Part shown: piece by piece, positions 18,915 through 27,921 of the stretch
Position numbering within the stretch: position 1 is the stretch's first letter
Layout: every line of letters starts with the position of its first letter
Source: JBCDHN01 sp965224535
GTDB lineage: Bacteria > Verrucomicrobiota > Verrucomicrobiia > Verrucomicrobiales > DEV007
Length of the DNA: 64,000 nucleotides
NCBI GenBank assembly: GCA_965224535.1
Contig: CBDCZR010000022.1
Coordinates: 496,001-560,000, forward strand
Direction: 5' to 3'
The notes under the pieces: generated by a model
What the model was told of the DNA's origin: nothing
What the model saw: the letters and a program-made list of their open reading frames with translations, nothing else
The model's database searches: none
Program-made: the position numbers and the translations under genes

Positions 18915-21900
18915 ATGGTGAAGTCCATATTCATTCTCCTCTCTCTCGCAACGACCGCCGGCGCCCAATCGATTCCACTGGAGATTCTCGAACCGAAAGA
19001 ACGGACGGGAACGGTTACCGAATTCCCAGTTTCGGTGGGGATGATTTTTCTCGACGGTGAAATCCCGGAAGCGCCCGGTGGCGCGGTGGTGGATGATCTG
19101 GGCGAGTCGATTCCGTTTGATTGGGAGGTCACGGGTTGGTCGAATCCGGAGAAGACGAGCGTGAAATGGTTGTTGCTGCATTTCAAAGCAAGCAGCGACC
19201 GGAAGTATTCGTTCGTGGTCGGTCAGGATCCGGTGAGATCGGAGGGTAGACCGCTGGCCGTCGAAGCTGATGGCGGTATCTCGGTCGACACCGGGCAGCT
19301 GATGGCGCGGCTGCAATCCGGAAACGCGCCCGTGTTTGAATCGGTAACGTTGAACGGCACGCCAATGCTCGAAGCCGGGAAGTCATTTTTCGAAATGGTC
19401 GACGACGAAGGGCGGGCGCTGAGCTGTGAGGATTGGAGCCTGACATTGGAAGAAACACGCAGCTGCGCGCCGTTGTTCGGGCGGAGGGAACGGTTGGATT
19501 GGCGGGTGAGGCGCCATTGGCGAAGATCTCGGTGCGCTATCAGTTCTTTGCCGGGGAGAGTTTGTCAGGATGTATCACTCGTTCGTCTAGATGCGGCGGA
19601 GCCCGGAGTTTGGCGCGAATTGCATCAATGTCAGGCTGCGTCCGCAGATCGGCGAGCAGAAGGAGGTTCGATTGGGGCTTTCGCACAAGCTGAGTGGTGA
19701 TGTTGTCGCGTTTCAGGATGAGGCGGAGCATTTTTCGGTTCAGCAAGATGGAGAAGAAGTTGCTTCGGGGAAACAGTTGGCCGGATGGATCGCGATTGAG
19801 GGCGAGGTCGGATGCGGAATTGGCGTTACGCTGAAGAATGCGTGGCAGACCTACCCGACGACCTTGGCTGTTCGCGATGGTGATCTCGAAATCGGCTTAT
19901 GGCCGGAGGAAGCGGGGCGATTTTCGTTCGAGGAACGGGACATCATGCCGGATAGCCTTTACTACTCCAGATATTGGGCTCACCAGGTTCAGTGGACGAA
20001 GGAAGGAGGGCCGACATGGTTTAACACGCGTGATATCGAAGTCGAGTTCGTGGAGGGGTTGCGAGATGATTCAGCAGCTGCTGGACGCATTGTTGAGTTT
20101 CTGCAGCCGGAGTTACAAACGCGGTTGCGCGCCGAAGACCCGATCACCGACGGTTTTCGCGCGCGGATTGCGCACGGGATGAACGCGTTTCTTGAGAGTC
20201 GCGAATTCCACGACGCGGTCGCGTGGCAAGGCGTCGACCTGAAGCCAAAGGCAAAGGAGTTGCTCGGCAAAGGCGTCGCGAATCTCAGCAAAGGCGATCT
20301 CGTCTGGCTCAATCGGCTGCTCATCGAATCGGCGTTTCCGGATGCGGTTTCGCCAAGCGACGTTCCGCATTTCATCCATGAAAATGCGCTGCTCCTCGGT
20401 CGTGGCGGCTACAGCCCGGGCGGCCTCGGCGCGTCGCGAACACACGAGATCTCTGTGTTGTTCTACGATGAATCTACGAGACGAACGACGGCGGACATCA
20501 ACTCCCTGACACAACACCCATTCGTGATGCGTCAGTCGCCCGAGCACGCGATGCGGGCGCCGATCCTCGGTTTCAATCTCTCGCCGACGAACACGGAGAA
20601 GCATCGTGAAATCGAGCGCGCGCTCCACAATTACGGAATGGCGAGCTTTTCACGTTATGCCGAAACACACGACTTTGGCTTTCATCGTTTCGGCATGCAG
20701 CGGATGAATTTTCCGGGCCAAGCGCTCTATCGCTGGGCCGCCGGGATGCAATACGATCAGCAGCTGATTCCGTGGCTTCTCTTCATCCGCGGCGGCGATC
20801 GGCGCTTCTACGAGGAGGCGATGAACACGGCGACCTACGCCATGGACATGCACACGAATCATTACAATGGCAACGGACCGACCGGTTACATGAGCTTCGT
20901 CGCTGGCATGCCGATGCCGCAATCGCCGTCGTTTTCGGCTTACAACATGAAGATCCACTTCCTGCAGCTTTGTCATCATTTGACTGGCTACCGGCGCGCC
21001 CGCGAAGTGACGGACATGGCGATCGATGGAGTCAAACGTGTCTATCCGGGATTCCTAGAGCGCGGGATTCCGGTCGGCCGGCAGCTTTACGGTATGGATC
21101 TTTTTTGCGCGCATGCGTGGGAGGAAACACACGATCCGAGGATGAAGGAACTCGCTCGCTTGAGCATGGAGGCGACGCTCAACACGCATTACGATGCGGA
21201 GACAAACAACTTCGCGGGCAACACGCAATACCTCTACCGCGGCTTGCTCGGCCTCCAGCGCGTCTTTCCCGATCCGGAGTTGCGGCAGGTCATGCTCGAT
21301 CATCTGGCGGGCAGCGGGATTCCCAATTCCGACTGGGCCGGTCCTACCGACAACCGCTCAGCGATCCCGCTCATCGCCTGCGCATGGGCGTTCGAAGAAA
21401 CCGGCGACGAGCGCTATGCGCGAATGATCTGGGACATCACGCGGATGATCGCAGACACCGCGCCCGACCATGATTGGTCTTCGCCGGAAATCGCCGAATA
21501 CCCGCTTGGCCACTTCGCCGCCTACTGTCACCGAGTTTTGCCGATGCTTGTCGGCTTAGGTCTCGTGGAATCCCACGATCTGGATTTTCCGAACGATTCG
21601 AGCATTCACGATCTCTTCGTCGCGATCAATCAACCCGGCAGCACGGGAGAGGTCTTTGTCAGAGCGAAAAAGGACGGGGATTTGAGTCTCAAACTGAAAG
21701 CAATCCCAGCAGCTGCTGACGCCAAAATCACCGCCACCACCGAAGGCGCCGAAACCGTTTTCGAAAGCCGAACCACCCAGATCCTGCCGGACCTCCGGAT
21801 CAAAACCTACGTTCGCGATTTTCATGGATCGCACACGATCCGAGACGCCAAACAGGGCGAAGTTTATCGCCTGAATTTAGAAGGTGGCGACCAGACAACG

Positions 21901-22263
21901 GGCGTTTTAGTGTTGTGTGAGGACGCACAGATCGTTCACCGCATCAAGCCTGACACAGTCCAGTTCTTCGGCCATTCCTATCAGTATTACCTCGGCGCCC
22001 GCGTCTTTGCGAAAACCAACGACGACGTCCTCCACATCACCCGCAACCGGCCACGCGCCGGCTTCACGATCCGCGATGCCGAGACCCACGAAGTCCTCGC
22101 CCACAACAGCGTCGAAGATCCGCTAACGACTGAGTATCGTCTCGGCAAAGGCCGAATGATCGAGCTTGTCCTCGGCGCCGGACGCGACACGAATTGGACA
22201 CTGGAAGGCATCGAGCCGTTTGTTAGTGCGAGGCTCAAAGATTGGTTTTCAGCCGCCCCCTGA
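18915..22263 (+). pseudogene. PcRGLX/YetA-like polysaccharide lyase, several frameshifts
   Basis: This is a second exo-rhamnogalacturonan-lyase-like protein. A signal peptide (MVKSIFILLSLATTAGAQ) is followed by the N-terminal beta domain, the GVTLKNAWQTYPTTLAV and EIGLWPEEAG segment, GLGASRTHEISVLFYDES and a long helical catalytic-like domain (RYAETHDFGFHRFGMQRMN, YNGNGPTGYMSFV). The reading frame changes at about 19475 (into VVRAEGTVGLAGEAPLAKIS), about 19565 and about 19620, giving at least three indels within 150 bp; from about 19630 to 22263 it is open. The cluster of lesions in one short stretch is odd for random error. It lies 10 bp after the oxidoreductase. Lyase activity is inferred from family resemblance. 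Confidence 0.78.
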
Positions 22264-22302
22264 GCTTTCTAGTTAATCAGCGTTCAAACACAAAACGGCC
22301 AT

Positions 22303-22362
22303 GCGTGTAGCCACGATTGGCAATCGTGGTTGTATTCGATTGCCAATCGAATCTACTGCACG
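22303..22362. repeat. Compound palindromic (REP-like) element
   Basis: Two palindromes sit back to back: CCACGATT-GGC-AATCGTGG at 22311-22329 and ATTCGATT-GCC-AATCGAAT at 22334-22352. Weaker outer arms GCGTGTAG and CTACTGCACGC flank them. The element fills the gap between the lyase-like gene and the start of the next gene at 22380. Confidence 0.8.
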
Positions 22363-22379
22363 CGAAGATCCCTACGATC

Positions 22380-23480
22380 ATGAGGCTGAACTATCTGACC
22401 AACCTTCCATTTTTTGTCCTGTTCGCGGTCACTTCGCCAGCAGCTGCTGAAGAGCCGAAACTGGGCTCGACCAAAGATTTGCATCTCGGTGAGGAAGTTC
22501 GTCTCGAACTCGTCTACATCCCGCCGGGCGAGTTCAAGATGGGAAGCACAGCCGCCGAAGAGGAGTGGGCGACTGGGATCGAAGGCGGCGCCAAGCCGGG
22601 AACGGTGCGCGAAAGTTACGAAGGCGAGCCGCGGAAAATGTGGGTCCGTGAGGGTTTTTGGATGGGACGGACCGAGGTCAGCTTCGGGCAGTTCCGGCGT
22701 TTCGTCGAGGATTCCGGTTATGTCACCGATGCGGAAAAACCGGGCGGGGTGACGCAGTGTCTCGATCTCGATTGGGATCGCTATTACCACAAAGACGAGG
22801 TCGTGAATCCGTGGAAACCGATGGCCGACAAGAGTTGGCGCGATCCAAATTTCGGGATCCCGATGCAGGACGATTTTCCGGTTGTCTGCGTCAGCTATCA
22901 GGACATGAAAGCGTTCTGCCGTTGGCTAACGGAGCGGGAACGCGCTGCTGGCCGCCTAACCGAGGAATTGGAAATTCGCCTGCCGACTGAAGCTGAGTGG
23001 GCCTACGCCTGTCGCGGCGGGAGTCAGGAAAGTCACTACTTCTGGTGGGGAAACGATCTGATGGAAGGCAAGGGCCGGCTCAATATTTCGGCGGTCGATT
23101 TCTTGCCCGGCCGCGACACGATCTGGCCAATGGCGAATGCGCCTTGGAGCGATGGTTTTGCGTTTCTGTCGCCAGTCGATCATTACGGCGAGAAGGGTCG
23201 GAACGGATTTGGCTTAGCTGATATGTGCGGCGGCGTGTGGGAGTTAGTCCTTGATCATTTCGATCCCGAGGGTGGTCATGAAGAAGTGTTCTACGAAGAC
23301 AAAACGCAGCTGACGGTTTCGCGTCCCGTTTGCCGTGGCGGCAATTTTTTCGATGTCCCCGGAAACGCGCGTTGCGCCGTCAGGCTGGGAATCAGCAGCG
23401 TTTCCTATTCGGATTCGCGGGACGGGTTTCGGATTTGTCTGGGCGTGCCACGAACGAGCAAGCCAGTTCCGCGCGAGTGA
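22380..23480 (+). CDS. FGE-fold (SUMF1-type) protein lacking catalytic cysteines
   Basis: The protein has the formylglycine-generating-enzyme/sulfatase-modifying-factor fold: VYIPPGEFKMGS, FWMGRTEVSFGQFRRFV, RLPTEAEWAYACRGG, NGFGLADMCGGVWELV and the closing CRGGNFFDVPGNARCAVRLG with DGFRICLG. True copper-dependent FGEs have two cysteines after the RGG (RGGSYLC...YC pattern). Here the aligned positions are Asp and Ala, so oxidation of sulfatase Cys to formylglycine is unlikely and a binding or other role is more probable. Start ATG 22380 (MRLNYLTNLPFFVLFAV) gives a signal peptide and avoids the upstream palindromes. The position next to sulfatase and lyase genes suggests a surface or periplasmic partner in polysaccharide use. 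Confidence 0.85.
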   Translation: MRLNYLTNLPFFVLFAVTSPAAAEEPKLGSTKDLHLGEEVRLELVYIPPGEFKMGSTAAEEEWATGIEGGAKPGTVRESYEGEPRKMWVREGFWMGRTEVSFGQFRRFVEDSGYVTDAEKPGGVTQCLDLDWDRYYHKDEVVNPWKPMADKSWRDPNFGIPMQDDFPVVCVSYQDMKAFCRWLTERERAAGRLTEELEIRLPTEAEWAYACRGGSQESHYFWWGNDLMEGKGRLNISAVDFLPGRDTIWPMANAPWSDGFAFLSPVDHYGEKGRNGFGLADMCGGVWELVLDHFDPEGGHEEVFYEDKTQLTVSRPVCRGGNFFDVPGNARCAVRLGISSVSYSDSRDGFRICLGVPRTSKPVPRE

Positions 23481-23526
23481 GTAAGCCTTTGCGCGGCGCG
23501 GCCGATTGCGTTTCGTGTTCTCTTTC

Positions 23527-24283
23527 ATGCCCGGACGTTTCTTCATTGTTCTCTTTTTCCTCGCTTCAATCGCGGCGCCACTTCACGCCGAAGACTGGGC
23601 GCATTGGCGCGGGCCGAATTACGACGGCATCACGATCGAAGCGTTGCCGGATGCGTTGCCCGACGAATTTCCTGCGCTCTGGACTGCGGAAATCGGAATC
23701 GGATTCTCCTCCTTCTCCGCGGTTGGCGACCGCGTCCTGACCATGGGGCACGCCGACGAGAAGGATACGGTCTGGTGTTTCGACGCCCAATCCGGCGAGG
23801 TGCTCTGGAACCATTCTTACGAGTGCGCGCTTCATCCCAAATACTACGAAGGCGGTCCCGGCGGCACACCGACGATTCACGAAGGCTCGGTTTACACGCT
23901 TAGCAAACGCGGACACGCCTTTCGTTTCGATCTGGAAAGTGGCGAGATCGTTTGGTCACGAGATTTGCTGGCTGATCACGGGCTCGAACTTCCGGAATGG
24001 AACTTTGCCTGCTCGCCGTTCATCGACGGAGATCGCATTCTGCTCAACGCGGGAGGCGGTGGTTTGGCGCTCGCTCGAGAAACGGGGAAGACGATCTGGC
24101 TATCGAATGCAAAGGTTGCTGGTTATGCCACGCCGATTCCGTTCGACGCGCCCGGCATGACCCATCTGCTCCATACCCATCAAGCTCTGATCGGCTTCGA
24201 CTCGGCCTCCGGCGAAGAGAGTTGGCGTTTGGAGGATGTGTCAGGGCTCAACGCGGCCGATCCGGTGATCGATGGGAAGCGAA
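23527..24283 (+). pseudogene. PQQ-propeller (BamB-like) protein, 3' truncated at junction
   Basis: A signal peptide (MPGRFFIVLFFLASIAAPLHA) leads into a PQQ-type beta-propeller: WAHWRGPNYDG, VWCFDAQSGEVLWNH, FDLESGEIVWSR and IGFDSASGEESWRLED, each a blade with the W-docking pattern. It runs to ADPVIDGKR at about 24282 and then loses homology; the frame continues as arbitrary sequence to 24381. About two or more blades are missing. Such proteins bind substrates or cofactors in the periplasm and are common in PVC genomes. The loss coincides with the start of an opposing PQQ gene and marks the breakpoint described for 24281-24290. Confidence 0.85.
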
Positions 24284-24290
24284 CCTCTGG
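24281..24290. other. Breakpoint joining two truncated, opposed PQQ genes
   Basis: The forward propeller gene is recognisable through GATGGGAAGCG and the reverse propeller gene is recognisable from the other side up to the Gln codon at 24287-24289. No intergenic sequence separates them. The CAGCAGCTGCTG palindrome is found only to the left. Rearrangement or assembly chimera. Confidence 0.7.
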
Positions 24291-25132
24291 TTGTGGGGCA
24301 TGGCGACGAATTGTTCTTGTTCGGTCAGGATGCAAAAAACGCCTCCCGTGCCAGGAACCTCGCCCACCCGGCTGCCGGTGAGTTTCGCGAAAACCAGCGG
24401 GACGCTGCGGCCTTGCGGGGCGTAGAGCCGTTGCGTGGATGCAAGCAGCGCGCCTTGAAAGGTGACTCCGGTTTGTTTTTGGACGAATCGAATCTTCCCC
24501 GTCGCGGCATCGGCGGCGCAAAGGTAGGACGGCTCCCATGGGAACAGGGATGCCGCGAAATAGGCCGTGCCGCCGTCGATGCAAACGCCGGTGCGAATCG
24601 GATGCGCGGACATGAGCTTGCCGTTGCTGGGAATCATCCGCGTTTCCTCCGTGGGCCGGAATTTCCAGATTTCCTCGCCGGAGCCGCCATCCACGCAGTA
24701 GGCGAATCCGTCGTCCGAGGCGAAGTAGACGCGGCCGTTGGACCAGGTGGGCGGCAATCGCACCGCGCCGTCCGTGAAGGCGACCCATTCCTCCTCGCCG
24801 GTCCTAACATTCAAACAATGCGCGGCGTGATCGACGGACGAACCGAAGAACACTCGGTCGCCAACGGCGGTGACGAAGAATGCGGGATCAAAATTCCGCA
24901 TGGACTGCAGGCCTTCGTTCGCAGCGTAAGCGTCCCATTTGGCGGGGCCGGTCCAAGCGGTTTCCGGTGGAACGGGAGAGCGATAAACCCAGGTTTGGCT
25001 TAGGTTTTGCGGTAGTTTTTCCGCGGTCACGTGGCTTCGCCGGTTGTCGTGGCCGTAGGTTGGCCAGTCCTCGGCGAAGGCGGGGATGGCGAGGAAGAGG
25101 AGCAGCTGAGAGCAAAATTTGGGCAGACACAT
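24287..25132 (-). pseudogene. PQQ-propeller (BamB-like) protein, 3' truncated at junction
   Basis: The start at ATG 25132 gives a signal peptide (MCLPKFCSQLLLFLAIPAFA) followed by DWPTYGHDNRRSH and propeller blades: LNVRTGEEEWVAF, YCVDGGSGEEIWKFRP and CAADAATGKIRFV. The pattern GTGGVFCILTEQEQFVAMPHNQ is the last part that fits the family; after it (24286 and below) homology ends and the frame stops at 24248. The expected remaining C-terminal blades and any further domain are missing. The start lies one base beyond the stop of the upstream gene (25134), so the two form an operon and are probably translationally coupled. The product, if made, would not fold into a closed propeller. Confidence 0.85.
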
Positions 25133-25133
25133 G

Positions 25134-27795
25134 TTAGGGCGGGGTTTGAATTTCGCCGTTCGCATTTCCTTTCGGCCCAAAGCCGATCGAAGTCTCCATC
25201 CAGCCGCCGCAGGAGCACCCTCCGCCGCCTTCCGGCACTAACAACATCCCATTCGCCGGGACGAAGCTCAGCCAGCAGCTTGGACGCAGCCGGTTCCAGG
25301 CGGAGACCGTTTCCGCCTGCCGGTCCCACATCGCCACCTGCCGGCCGGCGCCGCGGTAAATGAGCGCGTTTTTGGCGCCGACGTAGGTGTGGCAGCCGGA
25401 GCGCGAACCGACGTTGGTGGTGCGAATTTCGCCGCTGCGCAGGTCGTAGCCGTTCGGTTGGAGATAGATCGTTTCGTCCAAAATCACGGGGTGCTGAATG
25501 TGGCCGCTGTGATGGTCGTTGGGCCAGGGATTGCTGCGATTCCAGCGCGGTTGGCCGGCTTTCAGATCGAAGGCGTAGAGGTGGTAGGCGGTGTTTGAGG
25601 CGGTGATGAGAATGGTGTTAGGGGTGGCTTGCAGGTAGAAGGTGACCGTGCCGTCTTCGGTGTCGATTTGCCGTTCCCAGAGCACTTCGCCGGATTCCAG
25701 ATCCAGCGCGACGAGGAACTGATCCCGCCAAAGCTCCGGCGCGGAAATTTGGCTTGTGCGGTTGGATTTGACCTGCGAATTCCGGGATTCGACGAAGATC
25801 ACGCGATCCTTTTGCAACGCGATGGTGGGATTCAGGATGACGCCGTTTTGGTAATGCCAGGCTAAATTCGGCTTCCCAACGTGGTAAGCAAAAATCGAGT
25901 CGCTGCAAACCTGAGCCGTGCCGTAGGAGCCGCCTTTTCCGTCAAACCACATGCGATTGGACCAATAGCCGGTGTAGGCGGATTTCGGCTTTGTCGCGCT
26001 GCCGACGAGGAAGTCGCCGGCCCGGCCAATGTAGCCCCAGTCGCGGTCTCCGCCTTCAAAAACAGGCGGCAGCGTTGCTTCCAAATCGCCGGTTTCCGCG
26101 TCCAGAATCCAGGCGCGCTCTTGGACGGCAACGTAGAGGCGGCGATCGTCAAGGCACCAGTTCGAGGCATCGCGCGGCATGTTCAGCCGCTGAAATTCGG
26201 GCATTTCCAGGCTCCAGAGAACCGAGCCATTGTGCGCGTTCAACGCGATGAGCCGATTCATGCCCTGGTGAAAAAGGCGGCCGTTCGCAGCCAGGGGAGC
26301 GGGCATGCGCGATTGGCGGTCGAGGCCAAAATCCGCGCCGGGACGGCCAAACCACCGCACCGCCAGATCCTGCGTCGACTTCGCGCCGCCCAGGGATTCG
26401 CCGCTCGTTGCCGTGTTTCCGGCATCGCCGTACTGGTGGGTCCATGCGCCGGTTTCTGGAGATTTTGGGCGCTTTGCCAGGGTCCAGTCGCCATCGCGGG
26501 AGGTTTCCAGGCCGGTGTCCCGCAATTCCCGGGATGGCGCGTTTTTCAGCCAAGCGGTTCCGCGTCCCGGAGCGAGAATCCTGGCAATTTCCGCAGCGTC
26601 GAATGCATCGCGCCAATCCTGACAAACCACCAAATCCGCCATCCCACTGGTTAGCGGGAGCCGATCTGAATCCACGTGCGTCACGGTTGTCCGGGAGCCG
26701 TAGATCCCCTGCTGGTAGAGCTTCCGTCTCGCCTGGTTTACGGCGTTTTGGTCCGAATCGAACGCAGTCACGGTCATTTCGCTCTGTGCCGCCAAGTCGG
26801 CGGCGAGATCCGCATCCGCGCCTAACAAAACCAGAAATCCCTTGCGAATTCCCGACGATTTCAACGCCGGATGCGTGGCAGGATTCGAATCGAACCTCGG
26901 CTGGCTGAAGTTCAGCGCGGTGTTCAACTGGTAGACGGGGCTTTTTCGGTCGCCGTGGGCGATTTGGTAGAAATAGACGGTTTGGTGCTCCAAATCGGCG
27001 AGTTCCGCGGTTAGGCTACGATTCGTCCGTTTCGCCGCGATTTTCGAACCAAGTTCCTCCGTTTTCCCGATTTCGACCGCACCTGCGCCAGCGCCATCGG
27101 CCAGCCAGGACACCTCCGCGCGCGTGGGCGAAACGAAGCGCACCGCGGGGCGAACCGTGAATTGCAGCCGCTCCGGCAATCCCGCGGCGTGACGGATTTG
27201 TCGTTCGGTTAGGGCGCGATCGTGGAGTCGCGCGGAGGAGATTTTGCCGTGCATGGGGTAAAACTCGTTGTCGTCCCGATAGGCTCCGATGGTGTATTTC
27301 GCCGCCTTGGGGTAAGCGATTTTTCCCGGCGCGGCCGCTGTTCCCGCCAGCTCGCCATTCACGAAAAGGCGGATTTCGCCGCCATCGAAGACCCCGGCTA
27401 CGTTCGTCCATTTGCCTGGCTCAAACTCGCGGTCCGCCACCACCGAGATCATCGGCCCGCCGGTCGAAATCCAGAAAACGAACGAGGATTCGTTGTAGCC
27501 GAGCGACCAGCCGCGTTCGTAGGAGCCGTTGTCCTGCATGAAGCCGATGATGTTCCCCCAGCGCTGGCCTTTCGCGATCGAAACTCGGGCCTCGACGCAA
27601 AGCGAATCCGCGGGCAACTGCTCCGGCAGGATCCCTGACACGTCCACAAAACGTTTTGCCGACGATTCCGGAGACGCGATCCCTGATTGCCACGCCATCC
27701 CAGCGCGAACTGGCGAAGTCCCAGTGGTGGACGACCTCGGCCCTGGCGAACATGGCGAAACCCAGGAAGAGGAGGAATTTTGGCGGGAATCTCAC
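25134..27795 (-). pseudogene. Secreted LamG / methyltransferase-like / PQQ-propeller protein, frameshifted near 5' end
   Basis: The signal peptide (MRFPPKFLLFLGFAMFARA) and first strand (VVHHWDFASSRWDG) are in one frame from 27795; the rest, from about 27700 down to 25134, is one base off. Order after that: LamG (FVNGELAGTAAAPGK, SSARLHDRALTERQI), a small Fn3-like segment, a Rossmann methyltransferase-like segment (FLVLLGADADLAADLAAQS, VTAFDSDQNAVNQARRKLY) and a PQQ propeller (IALNAHNGSVLWSLEMPE, ILDAETGDLEATLP, LDLESGEVLWERQ, FDLKAGQPRWN). This combination is known from PVC secreted proteins. A SAM-dependent enzyme outside the cytoplasm would lack SAM, so the Rossmann part may have another role. 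About 880 residues if repaired. Confidence 0.78.
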
Positions 27796-27921
27796 TCGGC
27801 CCGTAGATACAACGCGGACTTCGAAAAGTCGACAACTGCCTTTTGTTTGGTCGGAAAATCCATTTTGAGAGTGCCGTGCTGCAAGGGCGGTTTGCGATCA
27901 AAACCGAGGATTTATCGCGGA

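Larger units (their letters stand above)
4463..22449. repeat. Dispersed 12-bp palindrome CAGCAGCTGCTG, nine copies
   Basis: Exact copies start at 4463, 6184, 8982, 13051, 17689, 18645, 20072, 21707 and 22438. One-mismatch copies start at 1457, 3224, 8607, 14397, 15030 and 17596. All lie in coding sequence, in two different frames: QQLL (4463, 6184 on the reverse strand, 8982, 13051) and AAA with flanking residues (17689, 18645, 20072, 21707, 22438). Use of two frames argues that the DNA word, not one peptide, is favoured. I found no exact copy after 22.45 kb. Confidence 0.85.
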
